64,000 nt of DNA, from the NCBI RefSeq assembly GCF_900107505.1, contig NZ_FNQH01000010.1, positions 1 to 64,000 of the forward strand, given 5' to 3'. How positions within the stretch are numbered: the stretch's first letter is position 1; each line of letters opens with the position of its first letter. This stretch comes from Trichococcus collinsii. Its GTDB lineage: Bacteria > Bacillota > Bacilli > Lactobacillales > Aerococcaceae. This document shows, one piece after another, positions 9,868 to 18,365 of the stretch. A program made the translations under genes and the position numbers. Below the pieces are notes generated by a model. It had not been told where the DNA came from, ran no database searches, and saw nothing but the letters and a program-made list of their open reading frames with translations.

Positions 9868-9896
9868 TTGCTTTGCAAAATTCAAACGCTTACAAT
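9868..9896 (+). promoter_or_regulatory. galM promoter with overlapping cre-like box
   Basis: TTGCTT at 9868-9873 and TACAAT at 9891-9896 are 17 bases apart. TTCAAACGCTTACA at 9881-9894 matches the cre consensus at 12 of 14 positions and overlaps the -10, suggesting CcpA repression. Confidence 0.5.
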
Positions 9897-9985
9897 GGAG
9901 TGGAAACTTATCTACAATTTCAGAGAAAAATACAGCGGATGTCTGCATTCGCTCAAATTTAAGCAACCACGAGAGGGGAAACAAA

Positions 9986-11035
9986 ATGAAAGTATCTGAA
10001 GTAATAATCGGGCAAGCCCACGGAAAAAATGTTGTGGCTTATACCTTGACGAATCCGAACGGCATATCCCTTACAGCGATGACCTACGGCGCCACCATCA
10101 CGGAACTTTTGATGCCTGATAAAAACGGAAAGACGGAGAACGTTATTTTGGCAATGGATTCTTTGGATGATTACGTAACACATCGTCCGTATTACGGAGC
10201 CACCATCGGCCGGATCGCCGGACGCATTACCAAAGGAACTTTTGATTTGGACGGAATCGCGCATCAATTGGTTGTGAATGAAGGAGGCAATCAACTGCAC
10301 GGCGGCCCAACCGGATTGGATACGCATGTCTGGGACGCAGAAATCCAGGCATCCGCTGATGAAGCGAGCATCCATTTCACAACGACCGATGCAGACGGTG
10401 CCAATGGCTATCCCGGAACACTTTCGGTAACGGTCAGCTATACGCTCACTGCCGATAGCGAATGGAAAGTCACTTATCGAGCAACGACGGATCAGGCGAC
10501 CTTGTTCAACCCTACCAACCATGTATATTTTAACCTGAGTGGGGACATCAACAAACCGATCCTGCAGCATGATCTGCAACTGAACAGCGCCGCTTTTGCC
10601 GAATTAGGCGAAGGCAACCTTCCCACCGGGGCCTTATTGCCGGCAGAAGGGACCCCTTTTGATTTCCACAACGGCGGAAAACTTGCAGTTGCAGCTGAGC
10701 AGAGCCATCCGCAGACACAAAAAGTCGCCGGCTTCGATCACCCTTTCCTATTGCAACACGATGATGGAAACCCTGATGCGATCCTCAGCGATGCGGAATC
10801 TGGCCGAACCGTCAAAATGTATACGGATCAGGATTGTGTTGTGATTTATATGCACAACGCCGCCATCGATAAGCACACAATCGCCGGCAGTCCGGTAATC
10901 CAATATGCCGGCATCACCTTGGAGACGCAGGCGTTGCCTGATGCCATCAACCAAGAAGGCTTCGGAGACATAACGCTTCGACCGGATGAAGTCTATTCAG
11001 CTAAAACAATCTACAAATTCGAAATCCAAGACTGA
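9986..11035 (+). CDS. galM: Aldose 1-epimerase (mutarotase)
   Basis: Interconverts alpha and beta anomers of galactose/glucose. I start it at ATG 9986 after GAGAGGGG rather than at the upstream in-frame ATG at 9806. This gives 349 residues, the normal family length; the upstream 60 codons have no homology-like character and cover the promoter. Motifs: GRIAGRI (substrate-binding Arg), NEGGNQLHGG, NPTNHVYFNL (catalytic His region), GFDHPF (Asp), and the glutamate in ITLETQALPDA. It ends at a terminator shared with the convergent EamA gene. Confidence 0.94.
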   Translation: MKVSEVIIGQAHGKNVVAYTLTNPNGISLTAMTYGATITELLMPDKNGKTENVILAMDSLDDYVTHRPYYGATIGRIAGRITKGTFDLDGIAHQLVVNEGGNQLHGGPTGLDTHVWDAEIQASADEASIHFTTTDADGANGYPGTLSVTVSYTLTADSEWKVTYRATTDQATLFNPTNHVYFNLSGDINKPILQHDLQLNSAAFAELGEGNLPTGALLPAEGTPFDFHNGGKLAVAAEQSHPQTQKVAGFDHPFLLQHDDGNPDAILSDAESGRTVKMYTDQDCVVIYMHNAAIDKHTIAGSPVIQYAGITLETQALPDAINQEGFGDITLRPDEVYSAKTIYKFEIQD

Positions 11036-11047
11036 TTGCTAACAAAG

Positions 11048-11093
11048 GAAGGTGGACCGCAAATCCGGATGATTTACGGTCCACCTTCTTTTA
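11048..11093 (+). terminator. Terminator after galM
   Basis: GAAGGTGGACCG pairs with CGGTCCACCTTC, followed by TTTTATT. Confidence 0.85.
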
Positions 11094-11133
11094 TTGCATG
11101 TTGATAGCGTAAAAATTGACAGTACCATCAGCC

Positions 11134-12021
11134 TTAGACATCCGTAATGGATTTTCGGTCTGTCAAGGTTGTCTTAGGCTTCAGCTCCACGACCAATACG
11201 CCAGCCAGAATCAATGCTGCTCCGATAAGCATCCGCAATGTGATCTCTTCCTTCAGAAAAAGCGCGGAAGCGACCATTCCGAATACGGCCTCCAACGACA
11301 GTATGATGGCTGTTTCCGTTTCTTTGGTGAACTGCTGCGAGGCCGTTTGGATCAGAAAGCCCAGCATCGTGCTGACCGTCCCCAAATAAAAGATGGAAAA
11401 GTAGCCTTCTCCGGCTTCCGGCAAAACGAATTCTCCCCTTACAAGCGATACAATCACTCCCAACAAAGCGGCTGTGCCCATCTGGATGGTCGTCAGTGCA
11501 TAAATATTTTCGCCCAGCACGAACCGGTTTGTGAAGATGATTTGCAAAGCGAACAACAGAGCGCAAACCAGCGTCAACATATCCCCGAAGTTTACGGTGT
11601 GGAAGTCGGTCATCGAAATGACGGTGATGCCGCCGATCGACAACAGCGCGCCCACGATGGCTGGGGCAGTCACTTTCCTCCTGAAAAAAAGGGCACCTAT
11701 GAACGGCACCAACACGACATTGAAGGCGGTAAGGAAGGCATTTTTTGAAGGTGTCGTATAGACCAGTCCTACCGTCTGAAATAAGAAAGCCAAGTAAAGG
11801 ATGCTTCCGAGACCGATGCCTTTCAGATAAGTCTTTTTGGTCGCATGCTTCAGCTGGCCGAAAAAAATTGCCCCCATCAGAATGAATGCCAACAAAAAAC
11901 GCATGGTCAATATTTGGTATGGGGAAAAATACTCCAACGATATGGCGCTCACGACGAATCCCGAACCCCATATCATCGTCACAAAAATAAGTCCGATTTG
12001 TCCCTTTCTTCTGTCTTTCAT
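11134..12021 (-). CDS. DMT superfamily (EamA) transporter
   Basis: Inner-membrane drug/metabolite transporter with two EamA repeats and about ten transmembrane segments. I place the start at 12021 (MKDRRKGQIGLIF) after GAAAGGGGAAGTGAT, giving 295 residues; the open frame extends 40 codons further but lacks a ribosome site. Typical features are MIWGSGFV in the first repeat and the C-terminal LKEEITLRMLIGAALILAGV. These proteins mostly export amino acids or metabolites. The substrate is not deducible here. Confidence 0.9.
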   Translation of the reverse strand: MKDRRKGQIGLIFVTMIWGSGFVVSAISLEYFSPYQILTMRFLLAFILMGAIFFGQLKHATKKTYLKGIGLGSILYLAFLFQTVGLVYTTPSKNAFLTAFNVVLVPFIGALFFRRKVTAPAIVGALLSIGGITVISMTDFHTVNFGDMLTLVCALLFALQIIFTNRFVLGENIYALTTIQMGTAALLGVIVSLVRGEFVLPEAGEGYFSIFYLGTVSTMLGFLIQTASQQFTKETETAIILSLEAVFGMVASALFLKEEITLRMLIGAALILAGVLVVELKPKTTLTDRKSITDV

Positions 12022-12204
12022 ATCACTTCCCCTTTCTATCGATAACGATACTTGCCCGATTGAATTGTTGACGATGAACAATCCGGGCGTACTTATCCAC
12101 TTTACCCAACATTCTGATTGTCTGCAAGCAGATTTATGCAAAATAGTAATACTATTTTCTGTTCATGATGCCTGTATACTGAGGCAATTACGATGTTTGA
12201 AAAA

Positions 12205-12252
12205 CAAAAAAGCCTCCCGAAATGATGCGTTGCACCGCTTCGGGAGACTATT
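12205..12252 (-). terminator. Terminator after the aldo-keto reductase gene
   Basis: On the minus strand TCTCCCGAA pairs with TTTCGGGAGG, followed by TTTTTTG. Confidence 0.8.
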
Positions 12253-12261
12253 CCTATTTGA

Positions 12262-13251
12262 TTATATTGCCAATACCGCTTCGATTTCATCCAATTCTTC
12301 ATTGGTGAAATCAAGGTTTTCCAGCGCTTTTACGTTATCATCGATTTGGCTCACTCTGCTGGCCCCGATTAGTACGCTTGTGACTTTTCCATCGCGGAGA
12401 ATCCAAGCAACGGCCATCTCAGCCAAGGTCTGACCGCGTCTTTGCGCAATTTCGTTCAGTGCGCGTGATTTCTCGATGGTTTCTTGCACCCCTTCCGCAT
12501 TCAGGAATGGTGAAGAAGATCTGCCGGCACGTGAATCTTCCGGAATGCCATGCAGATAGCGGTCGGTCAACATGCCTTGCGCCAACGGGCTGAAGGCGAT
12601 AGTGCCCAACTTGTTGGCCGTCAGAACATCCTGTAGACCATCCTCAATCCAACGGTTGTACATGTTGTAGGCTGGTTGGTGGATGATGAACGGCGTCTTC
12701 AAGTCTTTGAATATGGCTGTAATTTCAGTAGTCTGCTCCGCAGAATAGCTGGAAATGCCGATATACAGGGCTTTCCCTTGACGGACCATCAGATCCAATG
12801 CTTGCGCAGTTTCTTCGAATGGTGTTTCAGGATCAGGACGATGCGAATAAAAGATATCCACATAATCAAGCCCCATCCGTTTCAGACTTTGATCAAGACT
12901 CGCCGTCAAATACTTTTTGGAGCCCCATTCCCCATATGGGCCGGGCCACATATCATAGCCGGCCTTGCTGGAAATGATCAGTTCATCCCGGTAAGGCAGG
13001 AAGTCCTTTTTCAAAATCTTGCCGAATGTTTCTTCCGCGCTTCCCGGAGGTGGACCGTAGTTGTTCGCCAAATCGAAATGGGTGATGCCCAGATCGAAGG
13101 CGCGTTGGACCATTTTGCGGGAATTGTCGAACAGGTCCACTTCGCCGAAGTTATGCCAAAGCCCTAGAGAGATGGCAGGCAGTTTCAGACCGCTGTTGCC
13201 TACGCGGTTATAGATCATTTTGTCATATCTGTTTTGTGCCGGTTGATACAT
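12262..13251 (-). CDS. Aldo/keto reductase, YghZ (L-glyceraldehyde-3-phosphate reductase) type
   Basis: NADPH-dependent reductase with a TIM-barrel fold, 329 residues. The family tetrad is visible: the Asp in ITHFDLANNYG with the following Tyr, Lys in SSKAG, and His in FYSHRPDPETP. NYGPPPGSAEETFG, WPGPYGEWGSKKYL and the VLIGASRVSQIDDNVKAL coenzyme segment are typical of the YghZ subgroup, which reduces L-glyceraldehyde-3-phosphate and methylglyoxal-like aldehydes. Start ATG 13251 follows GAGGTGATGAC. It is monocistronic with its own terminator. Confidence 0.9.
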   Translation of the reverse strand: MYQPAQNRYDKMIYNRVGNSGLKLPAISLGLWHNFGEVDLFDNSRKMVQRAFDLGITHFDLANNYGPPPGSAEETFGKILKKDFLPYRDELIISSKAGYDMWPGPYGEWGSKKYLTASLDQSLKRMGLDYVDIFYSHRPDPETPFEETAQALDLMVRQGKALYIGISSYSAEQTTEITAIFKDLKTPFIIHQPAYNMYNRWIEDGLQDVLTANKLGTIAFSPLAQGMLTDRYLHGIPEDSRAGRSSSPFLNAEGVQETIEKSRALNEIAQRRGQTLAEMAVAWILRDGKVTSVLIGASRVSQIDDNVKALENLDFTNEELDEIEAVLAI

Positions 13252-13314
13252 GTCATCACCTCAATAATTTAATATACTTATTATAGCGTTTTCATTATTG
13301 AAAGCATAGCTTTT

Positions 13315-13344
13315 ACGCGAAAAGCTGAACGAACCCGTTCAGCT
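13315..13344 (-). terminator. Terminator of the second GntR/GH1/PTS operon
   Basis: On the minus strand AGCTGAACG pairs with CGTTCAGCT, followed by TTTT. A second hairpin (AGCTTTT/AAAAGCT at 13308-13326) overlaps it, so only one of the two can form at a time. Confidence 0.6.
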
Positions 13345-13439
13345 AGCCACTATTTTAGGATGCGCAGAATACTTTGCAATCCCTTTGGGTACCTACGGTA
13401 ATGCATTTTTGGATTCTGAATACTTTATTCCTAGCAATT

Positions 13440-13477
13440 ACGGACAACGAAAGTTGCCGCGCAACTTCATTGTCCGT
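13440..13477. repeat. 38-base imperfect palindrome behind the second GntR gene
   Basis: ACGGACAACGAAAGTTGC faces GCAACTTCATTGTCCGT with one mismatch and one bulge. It begins five bases after the gntR stop codon on the minus strand and has no T-run. It could protect the 3' end of the message or be a repeat element. Confidence 0.5.
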
Positions 13478-13481
13478 TCCA

Positions 13482-14225
13482 TTATCCCAACAGTCCCTCT
13501 CTGCTGACGTTGACGAAGGACATCTCCACCATGTCATAGCGGTGATGCACGATTGAATATTCCAATGGGGTTCCTCTTTCCAGGAACATGACTTTGCTGA
13601 CTTCAAGGACCGGATCCTCATTGGAACAATGCAGATATTGCTTGTCGTTATCGTCCGGTTTGACCGCTCGGACGGTCTGTCGGTTGTCGCCAAAGATGAT
13701 GCCCAAATCCCCTTGAAGATAATCATACAAGGAGCGGTTCAGAATTTCTTTCGTGATGTTCGGTGCCAGAGTGATCGGGATGATTGTATGCTCCAAAGAA
13801 TACGGCTTTTCATCCAGTATCCGCAGCCGTTTGATGTCATAGACGGGTTCTTCTTTCGTGATGCTCAGCTGATTGCATTCTTCCTCATCCGGGAAGCGAA
13901 CGTTAAAGTCAAGCACTTCCGTCTTCAGTTCCAATCGCTCTCCGGCCGCAGCGGTCAGGCCGACGTTCTGGCCGATTTGGATGCTCTGCTCAGCCCGATT
14001 GACCGCATTCTTCTTAACATAGGTCCCCGAACCTTGGATTGTGTACACCAATCCCGCGACACTCAAAAGGTCCAACGCCTTCTTTACCGTCACGCGGCTG
14101 GTGCCGAATTCCTTCGCCAAGGACTCCTGATCGGGAATTTTTTCTTCGGAGTTATACATTCCGCTTTTGATTCTTTTTCTGATTTCATTTGCGACTTCTT
14201 TGTATTTTGCCATGTCCTTCACCAC
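13482..14225 (-). CDS. GntR family (HutC/UTRA) regulator of the second beta-glucoside operon
   Basis: DNA-binding repressor of about 245 residues. The winged helix includes LAKEFGTSRVTVKKALDLLS, and the UTRA domain begins near PVYDIKRLRILDEKPYSLEH. The start is uncertain: GTG at 14225 or ATG at 14213, neither with an ideally spaced ribosome site. A palindrome at 14245-14260 just before the gene recurs before the PTS gene at 17221-17236. This argues that the protein represses both itself and the EIIC-GH1 genes upstream. It is the last gene of that cluster, with its own -10 (TGTTATAAT, minus strand of 14273-14278). Confidence 0.88.
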   Translation of the reverse strand: MVKDMAKYKEVANEIRKRIKSGMYNSEEKIPDQESLAKEFGTSRVTVKKALDLLSVAGLVYTIQGSGTYVKKNAVNRAEQSIQIGQNVGLTAAAGERLELKTEVLDFNVRFPDEEECNQLSITKEEPVYDIKRLRILDEKPYSLEHTIIPITLAPNITKEILNRSLYDYLQGDLGIIFGDNRQTVRAVKPDDNDKQYLHCSNEDPVLEVSKVMFLERGTPLEYSIVHHRYDMVEMSFVNVSREGLLG

Positions 14226-14244
14226 TTATCTACGTGATTTGGAA

Positions 14245-14260
14245 ATTTGTATTTACAAAT
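14245..14260. promoter_or_regulatory. GntR operator, autoregulatory copy
   Basis: ATTTGTATTTACAAAT: seven-base arms ATTTGTA/TACAAAT around TT. It lies between the -10 and the start codon of the GntR gene. It differs from the copy at 17221 in one base. Confidence 0.7.
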
Positions 14261-14318
14261 ATCTCCTTGTTGATTATAACATAGACAACTGGCCATTATG
14301 CAACAGGAATAGCAACAG

Positions 14319-15734
14319 TCACTTGTACGTATGCTCGTCCACTTCGAGTCGTTTTCTTTGGATAAGATCCCGATACCAATAGCCCGACTGCTTCAAGGAA
14401 CGCTTCAGGTCGTCCTCCAGATCGATGCGTACGAGCCCGTAGCGGTTCTTGAAGGCATTCATCGGCGAGACACAATCCGTAAAGGCCCACAGCATATAAC
14501 CCTTGCAGTTTGCCCCGTCCTGGACAGCATCCAACAAGGAACTCAAATGCTCTGTGATGTAGGCGATGCGGTAATCGTCCTGAATGGTGCCTCTGCTGTC
14601 CGCAAAGCGCTCCTCCTGCTCGATGCCCATCCCGCTTTCCGCAATGAACCACGGGATATTGCCGTATTCGGATTTCAGGCGCATGGCCATATCATACATG
14701 ATCTGCGGGAAAATTTCCCAACCGCGCGAAGTGTTCATCCTTCTGCCAGGCAAGGAAAACTCTTCATAATAGTATTCCGGATGGAACGGTGTCTCCTTGT
14801 TCCACTCGTAACGAGGCGACCGGACCCGTTTCGGGAAATACAGATTGATCCCGAGACAGTCCACCGTATTTTCTTTGATGATAAGCAGTTCCTCTTCGGA
14901 GTATTCAAATGGAATTGCGTGCTTTGCAAGCACATCGAACAACTCATCGGGATACTCCCCCTTCACCAATGGATCCAGAAAAATACGGTTATAAAGCAGA
15001 TCGTACATCCGGGCGGCCTTTTGATCCGCCGGTGATGAAGAACGCGCGTAGGTCACTTCCGGATTCAGGATGGCTCCGATCTGACCGTTGTAGCCTTTTT
15101 CATGGAAAATCTGGACTGCCCGTGCCGTAGCAATCACCTTGTTGAAATTCCATTGCATCCATTTCGACGTATCCTGCTCATGCGGATAACGGATGGCATC
15201 TAGGTAGATGCGCGTCTGGATGACAACCGGCTCGTTGAAAGTGAACCAATGCTGGACGCGATCAGCATAGCGTTCAAAGGCTATTTCGGCATATTTCGCA
15301 TAGAGATCAACGACATGCTTCGAGCTCCAGCCATCATATTTCTCCATCAAATAGGCCGGGACTTCGTAATGCTCCAGGCAAAGCATCGGCTCTACGCCGG
15401 CCTCAAGCAGCGCATCCACGACATCGCTGATGTGTTGGGCATAATCTTCATCGACTACCGCATTTTCATAATCCGTAAAGAAGCGCGCCCAGTTGATCGA
15501 TGTCCGGTAATGCGTCAGACCGATTTCTTTCATCATGGCCACATCTTCGTGATAGCGGTCATAGAATGAGGTTGCTCCAGCCGGTCCATAGCCTTCATGC
15601 CATACGAAAGGTTCCTCTTTATACCACATGTCCAGGTAGGAATCCTGCCCTTCTTTTTTGCCCTTCCAACCTTCCGTCTGCCATGCAGAAGAAGATGCTC
15701 CCAAGATAAATCCTTCAGGTATATTTTTTAACAT
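14319..15734 (-). CDS. GH1 6-phospho-beta-glucosidase (second paralogue)
   Basis: Cytosolic GH1 enzyme of 471 residues, expected to hydrolyse the phosphorylated beta-glucoside made by the adjacent PTS. The acid/base glutamate is E168 in WFTFNEPV and the nucleophile is E366 in FIAESGMG. Here Ser replaces the usual Asn of the ENG motif. The loop SPMNAFKNRYG near the C-terminus corresponds to the phosphate-binding region. ATG 15734 follows AAAGGGGAATGAGG, 31 bases after the EIIC stop. It is clearly divergent from the enzyme at 4066, so probably a different substrate. Function is inferred from family and neighbours. Confidence 0.9.
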   Translation of the reverse strand: MLKNIPEGFILGASSSAWQTEGWKGKKEGQDSYLDMWYKEEPFVWHEGYGPAGATSFYDRYHEDVAMMKEIGLTHYRTSINWARFFTDYENAVVDEDYAQHISDVVDALLEAGVEPMLCLEHYEVPAYLMEKYDGWSSKHVVDLYAKYAEIAFERYADRVQHWFTFNEPVVIQTRIYLDAIRYPHEQDTSKWMQWNFNKVIATARAVQIFHEKGYNGQIGAILNPEVTYARSSSPADQKAARMYDLLYNRIFLDPLVKGEYPDELFDVLAKHAIPFEYSEEELLIIKENTVDCLGINLYFPKRVRSPRYEWNKETPFHPEYYYEEFSLPGRRMNTSRGWEIFPQIMYDMAMRLKSEYGNIPWFIAESGMGIEQEERFADSRGTIQDDYRIAYITEHLSSLLDAVQDGANCKGYMLWAFTDCVSPMNAFKNRYGLVRIDLEDDLKRSLKQSGYWYRDLIQRKRLEVDEHTYK

Positions 15735-15765
15735 TCCTCATTCCCCTTTCTGTTCAGATCTTTCA

Positions 15766-17103
15766 TTATTCGACAGCTGCTGATACTTCTGATTTGTTTT
15801 CGATTTCTGGTTCGACAGCAAGCGCACGATTGCTTGCCTTCACGAACGGCAGATAGATCAACACGGAAACAGCGATACAAATCAGTTGCGTAGCGACCGC
15901 TCCCATGCTGCCGGCTGTCGCAAGATAGCCGCTGATTAATGGTGGCGTTGTCCAAGGAACCATCACGACCGCCTTACCGGCAAATCCGATTGCTGTCGCG
16001 AAGTAACCGATTGTGCCTGTAACCAGAGGCGTCAAGATGAACGGGATCGCCATTATCGGGTTCAGCATGATCGGCATGCCAAAAATAAGTGGTTCGTTGA
16101 TGTTGAATAGCCCGGGGCCAACAGACAGCTTGCCGATTTCCTTGAAATCGGCGCGTTTCGAAACCATGAAGACGGCGATCAGCAGACCGATCGTTACGCC
16201 GGAACCACCCATGCTCATGTACATATCCCAGAACGGCATGTTGATGATGTTTGGAGCTTCTTTGCCGGCTTCAAAAGCGGCTGTATTTTCAGCGATGGCA
16301 GCCAACAAAATCGGCTCCCGGATCGGTTTTATCATTTGGTTACCGTGGATCCCGATCACCCAAAAAATCTGCGATACGAACATCAGCAACAGGATACCCG
16401 GCAAGCCTTGAACGACTTTCGCAAGCGGCGCTTGAATTGTCGTATAAATGATGTCATACAAAGTCAATCCCGTGATCATGAAAATCAGATGGGCACCTGC
16501 CGCAATCAGCGAAACCGTCAAAATAGTCGGAATCAAAGCAGAGAAGCCGCGGGCAACATTTGTAGGGACCGTATCCGGCATGGTAATTTTCAATCTATCC
16601 TGTTTACTCAACCAGGTATAAAGTTCAACGGATAAGATGGCGATGAACATGCCCAGGAATAAGCCGCGTGACCCTGTATAATTGCTGGAAAGGACATTTG
16701 TCACCGGAACCGGCGTCTCTTCAAATAGAACTTCGATTGCTGTCGGGATGGTCGCGATATAACTGATGACCGCCAAAAGACCAGCGAAATGATCGGAGAC
16801 TTTGTTCAGCTTGGCGACTTCGATCCCGATCAGAAAGACCGCACTGATCGTCATCAGATTCATGGTAGCGTAGTTGATCGCCTGCGTAATCGGTTTCATT
16901 TGTTCCAAGAAGCGTAAAGCCTCGAACTGGGCCAATCCATTCGTCGAATCGAACACCATGTTTGAAAATAAAGTGGCAAAAGCACCGGTGATGATGACAG
17001 GCAACAACATTGAAAAGGCATTTTTGATTGCGATGATGTACTTCAAATCATTGATCTTATAGGCGATCATATTCAAACGTTCAATCCACTTCGCATTTTC
17101 CAT
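15766..17103 (-). CDS. PTS sugar transporter subunit IIC, cellobiose/lactose family (second)
   Basis: Membrane EIIC of the lactose/cellobiose family. Start taken at 17103 (MENAKWIERLNMIAYKINDL) after TAGGAGGAAAAAG, giving 445 residues; 21 further upstream codons remain open but lack a ribosome site. It carries IGIHGNQMIKP and PGLFNINEPLIFGMPIMLN, with the sugar-binding NEP glutamate. It forms an operon with the GH1 gene and probably the GntR gene. As with the first EIIC, no EIIA or EIIB gene is in the window. Confidence 0.93.
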   Translation of the reverse strand: MENAKWIERLNMIAYKINDLKYIIAIKNAFSMLLPVIITGAFATLFSNMVFDSTNGLAQFEALRFLEQMKPITQAINYATMNLMTISAVFLIGIEVAKLNKVSDHFAGLLAVISYIATIPTAIEVLFEETPVPVTNVLSSNYTGSRGLFLGMFIAILSVELYTWLSKQDRLKITMPDTVPTNVARGFSALIPTILTVSLIAAGAHLIFMITGLTLYDIIYTTIQAPLAKVVQGLPGILLLMFVSQIFWVIGIHGNQMIKPIREPILLAAIAENTAAFEAGKEAPNIINMPFWDMYMSMGGSGVTIGLLIAVFMVSKRADFKEIGKLSVGPGLFNINEPLIFGMPIMLNPIMAIPFILTPLVTGTIGYFATAIGFAGKAVVMVPWTTPPLISGYLATAGSMGAVATQLICIAVSVLIYLPFVKASNRALAVEPEIENKSEVSAAVE

Positions 17104-17220
17104 TCTTTTTCCTCCTAGACTGTTTGTTCTGATTGTTCTGTTTAATGATTGAGTTGCCTCCTCCAACTCTCTTTTTCATATTGTAACCCCTTTCTCTTTC
17201 GTTGTAAATACCTATTTAAT

Positions 17221-17236
17221 ATTTGTGTTTACAAAT
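17221..17236. promoter_or_regulatory. GntR operator before the second PTS operon
   Basis: ATTTGTGTTTACAAAT, 15 of 16 bases identical to the copy at 14245. It covers TTGTAA, a possible -35 on the minus strand, with TATTTA 18 bases downstream. A partial match (TTGTAAATAC) follows at 17202-17211. Confidence 0.7.
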
Positions 17237-17328
17237 TACGGATTTAAAGAGATGGATGTGAGGCCTCGAACTGCTACATGGGCTCCGAACTCCGGTGAAC
17301 GCAGGCTTCGCCGGCACTGGAGGAAAAA

Positions 17329-17362
17329 ACAGGGAGCGTCTCAAATGAGACACTCCCCGTTT
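17329..17362 (-). terminator. Terminator after the VOC gene
   Basis: GGGAGTGTCTC pairs with GAGACGCTCCC on the minus strand, followed by TTTTTT. Confidence 0.8.
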
Positions 17363-17372
17363 CAGCTATGCT

Positions 17373-17753
17373 TTATTCATGCAACTCCAGCGGCAAACCG
17401 TCCGGATCCTTGAAAAAAGTGAATTTCTTGTTCGTATAGTCATCCAAGCGGATCGGCTCGGTCTCCACGCCCTTACGGTTCAATTCAGCAACAGTAGCTT
17501 CGACATCCTCCACATAAAAACACAGATGGCGCAGACCTACTGATTCCGGACCGCTGGGGCGCTCGGGTGGATTCGGAAAAGAGAACAGTTCGATTTCGCT
17601 CTCCCCCAGCTTGAGATCTAATTTATAAGAATCCCTGTCTGCCCGGTAGTTTTCGCGGATGATAGGCAATTCCAACACTTCTGTGTAGAATGCTTTGGAA
17701 GCCTCATAATCGGAGGCGATGATCGCCACATGGTGAATTTTTTCAAATTTCAT
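17373..17753 (-). CDS. VOC (glyoxalase/dioxygenase fold) family protein
   Basis: Small cytosolic protein of 126 residues with one vicinal-oxygen-chelate domain. The two beta-alpha-beta-beta-beta halves start at FEKIHHVAIIASDYEASKAF and GLRHLCFYVEDVEATV. Possible metal ligands are the His in HHVAI, Glu in SEIELFSF, His in GLRHLCF and Glu in GLPLELHE. It resembles the YaeR/GloA2 group whose physiological substrate is uncertain. ATG 17753 follows AAGGGAATG. It is monocistronic. Glyoxalase I activity is possible but not shown by sequence. Confidence 0.85.
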   Translation of the reverse strand: MKFEKIHHVAIIASDYEASKAFYTEVLELPIIRENYRADRDSYKLDLKLGESEIELFSFPNPPERPSGPESVGLRHLCFYVEDVEATVAELNRKGVETEPIRLDDYTNKKFTFFKDPDGLPLELHE

Positions 17754-17961
17754 GGTAACATTCCCTTCTGTTTCGAGTCTTCCATAATTTTACCACTAAG
17801 GGACAATCTGTACACTCTTGCCTGTAACATTTTTCTGCCCAACGGCCACCAAGATGGTAGATTTTTGTATCTTTTCAAGCCTGACTTTTGATATAATGAA
17901 GGCATCACCAGAAAGTTATAATCGATTTGTTGAACTGATTGTTTCACCGTTAGGAGAAAGG

Positions 17962-18315
17962 ATGGTAAGTCACATGATTATTACAACAACAGCCCATATC
18001 GAGGGCAAAAAAATCACTGCCTATCAAGGCATCGTTTTCGGAGAAGTCATCACAGGCATCAACGTATTCAAGGATTTCGGAGCCGGCATCCGCAATATCG
18101 TTGGAGGACGTTCAAAGAGCTACGAGGATGAATTGACTGTGGCACGTGAAAACGCCTTGTCAGAAATGGAAAGCCGCGCATCCGCAAAAGGCGCAAACGC
18201 CATCGTCGGCATGAAGATGGATTATGAAGTGCTGGGAGCCGATAACGGCATGCTGATGGTCACCTGCAGCGGCACCGCCGTGAAATTGATGGATGAATCA
18301 GAATATTTAGGCTAA
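17962..18315 (+). CDS. YbjQ/UPF0145 family protein
   Basis: Protein of 117 residues in the YbjQ family (also called heavy-metal-binding domain family). Features are [20 protein letters not shown] at the N-terminus, [19 protein letters not shown] in the middle and [16 protein letters not shown] toward the end. Family members form pentameric barrels of unknown role. ATG 17962 follows AGGAGAAAGG; a second ATG at 17974 is possible. The longer open frame from 17818 is not supported by a ribosome site. It ends at a terminator shared with the convergent topoisomerase gene. Confidence 0.87.
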   Translation: MVSHMIITTTAHIEGKKITAYQGIVFGEVITGINVFKDFGAGIRNIVGGRSKSYEDELTVARENALSEMESRASAKGANAIVGMKMDYEVLGADNGMLMVTCSGTAVKLMDESEYLG

Positions 18316-18323
18316 AAAATCAG

Positions 18324-18361
18324 AAAAGGTATCCGGGAATCAATTTCCCGGATACCTTTTT
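18324..18361. terminator. Bidirectional terminator between the YbjQ and topoisomerase genes
   Basis: AAAAGGTATCCGGGAA pairs with TTCCCGGATACCTTTT around a short loop. Confidence 0.9.
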
Positions 18362-18365
18362 AGGT

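Noticed and set aside
9806-9985. 60-codon N-terminal extension of GalM
   Set aside because: Low-complexity residues, covers the promoter and cre box, while ATG 9986 has a good ribosome site and gives normal length.
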